DNA of 6,318 bases from an uncultured Lachnoanaerobaculum sp. Its GTDB lineage: Bacteria > Bacillota > Clostridia > Lachnospirales > Lachnospiraceae. The stretch lies in the NCBI GenBank assembly GCA_916720285.1, contig CAKAQP010000136.1, forward strand, positions 1 through 6,318. Reading direction: 5' to 3'. This document shows, in pieces, positions 5,746 to 6,318 of the stretch; within the stretch, counting starts at the first letter, position 1; every line of letters begins with the position of its first letter. Made by a program: the position numbers and the translations under genes. The notes under the pieces are model-generated. The model was not told where the DNA came from, made no database searches, and was given only the letters and a program-made list of their open reading frames with translations.

Positions 5746-5792
5746 GAAGCAATATGATGGTGTTTTTATATACCACCATAAATTGCTTCTTT
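5741..5792 (-). terminator. Probable intrinsic terminator downstream of apgM
   Basis: AAAGAAGCAAT (5743-5753) pairs perfectly with ATTGCTTCTTT (5782-5792). After a small internal loop, ATGGTG (5757-5762) pairs with CACCAT (5774-5779) around an 11-nt loop. Read on the minus strand, the stem ends in a TTTTT tract (5745-5741), as for a rho-independent terminator, whereas the plus-strand side lacks a comparable T tract. The hairpin begins about 92 nt past the apgM stop codon, farther than usual, leaving an AT-rich 3' untranslated region. Confidence 0.6.
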
Positions 5793-5883
5793 GTAAAATC
5801 ATTAGAAATCCAGTACTACAAAATAATTAATTATTACTTGATTACTTTAATACTTAAATTTAAAATATTGCTTTATACCCATC

Positions 5884-6318
5884 TTATAATTTATTATTGA
5901 TAAACTTCTCCAAAAGTGTATATCCTTCTTCTATAAATATTCCGGATTCTTTTGCATTCTTTTCTGTATAGTTTATTGCAACATTCGCCTCATTATTTGA
6001 TCTGTATATCTTAAAAGGAACAGGGTCCGAAGAATGAGTCTTGGTCTCAATAGGTGTTGGATGATCCGGAATTATAAGCATTGCAAAGTCTTCGTTTGCT
6101 TCTCTAAGTGCCTCACAAAGAGGTCCTACAACTTTCTCATCAATTCTTTCCACCGCTAAAATCTTACCTTCAGTATCTCCATGATGTCCGCACTCATCCG
6201 GTCCTTCAAGATGAATATATAGGAAATCATTTCCGTCCTCAAGCAAGGTCTTTTTAGCAGCTGCAAGTTTCCCCTCATAATTGGTATCCACAGTACCTGT
6301 TGCACCTTCTACATCAAT
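5884..6318 (-). CDS. apgM: 2,3-bisphosphoglycerate-independent phosphoglycerate mutase, archaeal (ApgM) type, C-terminal part
   Basis: This is a cytoplasmic enzyme of the alkaline-phosphatase superfamily that interconverts 3- and 2-phosphoglycerate without the bisphosphate cofactor, using divalent metal. The frame is open to the right edge, so the start is outside the window and only the last 144 residues are visible of a family usually about 400 long. Counting from the in-frame GTG at 6291, family landmarks are DTNYEGK (2-8), HLEGPDECGHHGD (27-39), the metal-binding PDHPTP (75-80) and the THSSDPVPF block (85-93). The GTG is internal: upstream codons continue the family motif (IDVEGATGT). Alternatives are related phosphonoacetate- or alkaline-phosphatase-like hydrolases, but the PDHPTP and DPVPF pairing fits ApgM well. 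In some clostridia apgM relatives sit near threonine-pathway genes; that cannot be tested here. Confidence 0.92.
   Translation of the reverse strand: MDVEGATGTVDTNYEGKLAAAKKTLLEDGNDFLYIHLEGPDECGHHGDTEGKILAVERIDEKVVGPLCEALREANEDFAMLIIPDHPTPIETKTHSSDPVPFKIYRSNNEANVAINYTEKNAKESGIFIEEGYTLLEKFINNKL

Larger units (their letters stand above)
5556..5883. other. 328-bp AT-rich intergenic region between the small ORF and apgM
   Basis: No credible gene was found here on either strand. It holds a candidate minus-strand promoter (5609-5637), a 16-bp palindrome (5730-5745) and a terminator-like hairpin (5741-5792) downstream of apgM. The stretches 5638-5721 and 5793-5883 show only AT-rich sequence without clear structure. 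Confidence 0.7.

Noticed and set aside
5822..5835. Palindrome AATAATTAATTATT
   Set aside because: It is composed only of A and T in very AT-rich DNA, so such symmetry is expected by chance.
5847..5882. 11-codon minus-strand ORF starting 1 nt after the apgM stop codon
   Set aside because: It is very short, lacks its own Shine-Dalgarno and sits in AT-rich non-coding sequence, so it is most likely a chance ORF.
6289..6291. GTG as the start codon of the phosphoglycerate mutase
   Set aside because: The open frame and family-like residues continue upstream to the window edge, so the GTG is an internal Val codon of a truncated gene.

Overview
The window is low-GC DNA with strong AAGGAG-type Shine-Dalgarno sites, simple hairpin-plus-T terminators and a clostridial gene repertoire: an FprA-type flavodiiron protein, an AzlCD exporter, an archaeal-type phosphoglycerate mutase, a DUF1836 protein and a secreted protein with choline-binding-like repeats. 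It fits an anaerobic Firmicute, most likely a member of the Lachnospiraceae. That placement is inferred from gene content and style, not from a marker gene.

Left half, plus strand. The window opens inside a flavodiiron protein (an O2/NO-scavenging enzyme), whose 3' end is followed by a clear terminator. A two-gene azlC-azlD unit (branched-chain amino acid exporter, 8-nt gene overlap) comes next, then proA (glutamate-5-semialdehyde dehydrogenase of proline synthesis) 63 nt downstream. proA ends at a compact hairpin that it shares with the convergent gene to its right.

Right half, minus strand. Reading leftward from the right edge there is: the C-terminal part of an apgM-type phosphoglycerate mutase; a 328-bp AT-rich gap with a terminator-like hairpin; a 42-codon ORF overlapping a gene for an 82-residue membrane protein; a DUF1836 putative DNA-binding protein; and a secreted protein with a C-terminal cell-wall-binding repeat domain. 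The DUF1836 gene has a near-consensus promoter placed so that transcription should begin at or next to its ATG, and it has no visible Shine-Dalgarno site, so a leaderless mRNA is likely. The cell-wall protein gene has its own TATAAT promoter, followed by an 8-bp inverted repeat at the predicted start of the transcript.

Most of the window is ordinary housekeeping and accessory content. No CRISPR array, transposase, tRNA or rRNA was seen. The points most worth a second look are the leaderless DUF1836 promoter, the inverted repeat in front of the cell-wall gene, and the overlapping small-ORF/membrane-protein pair.
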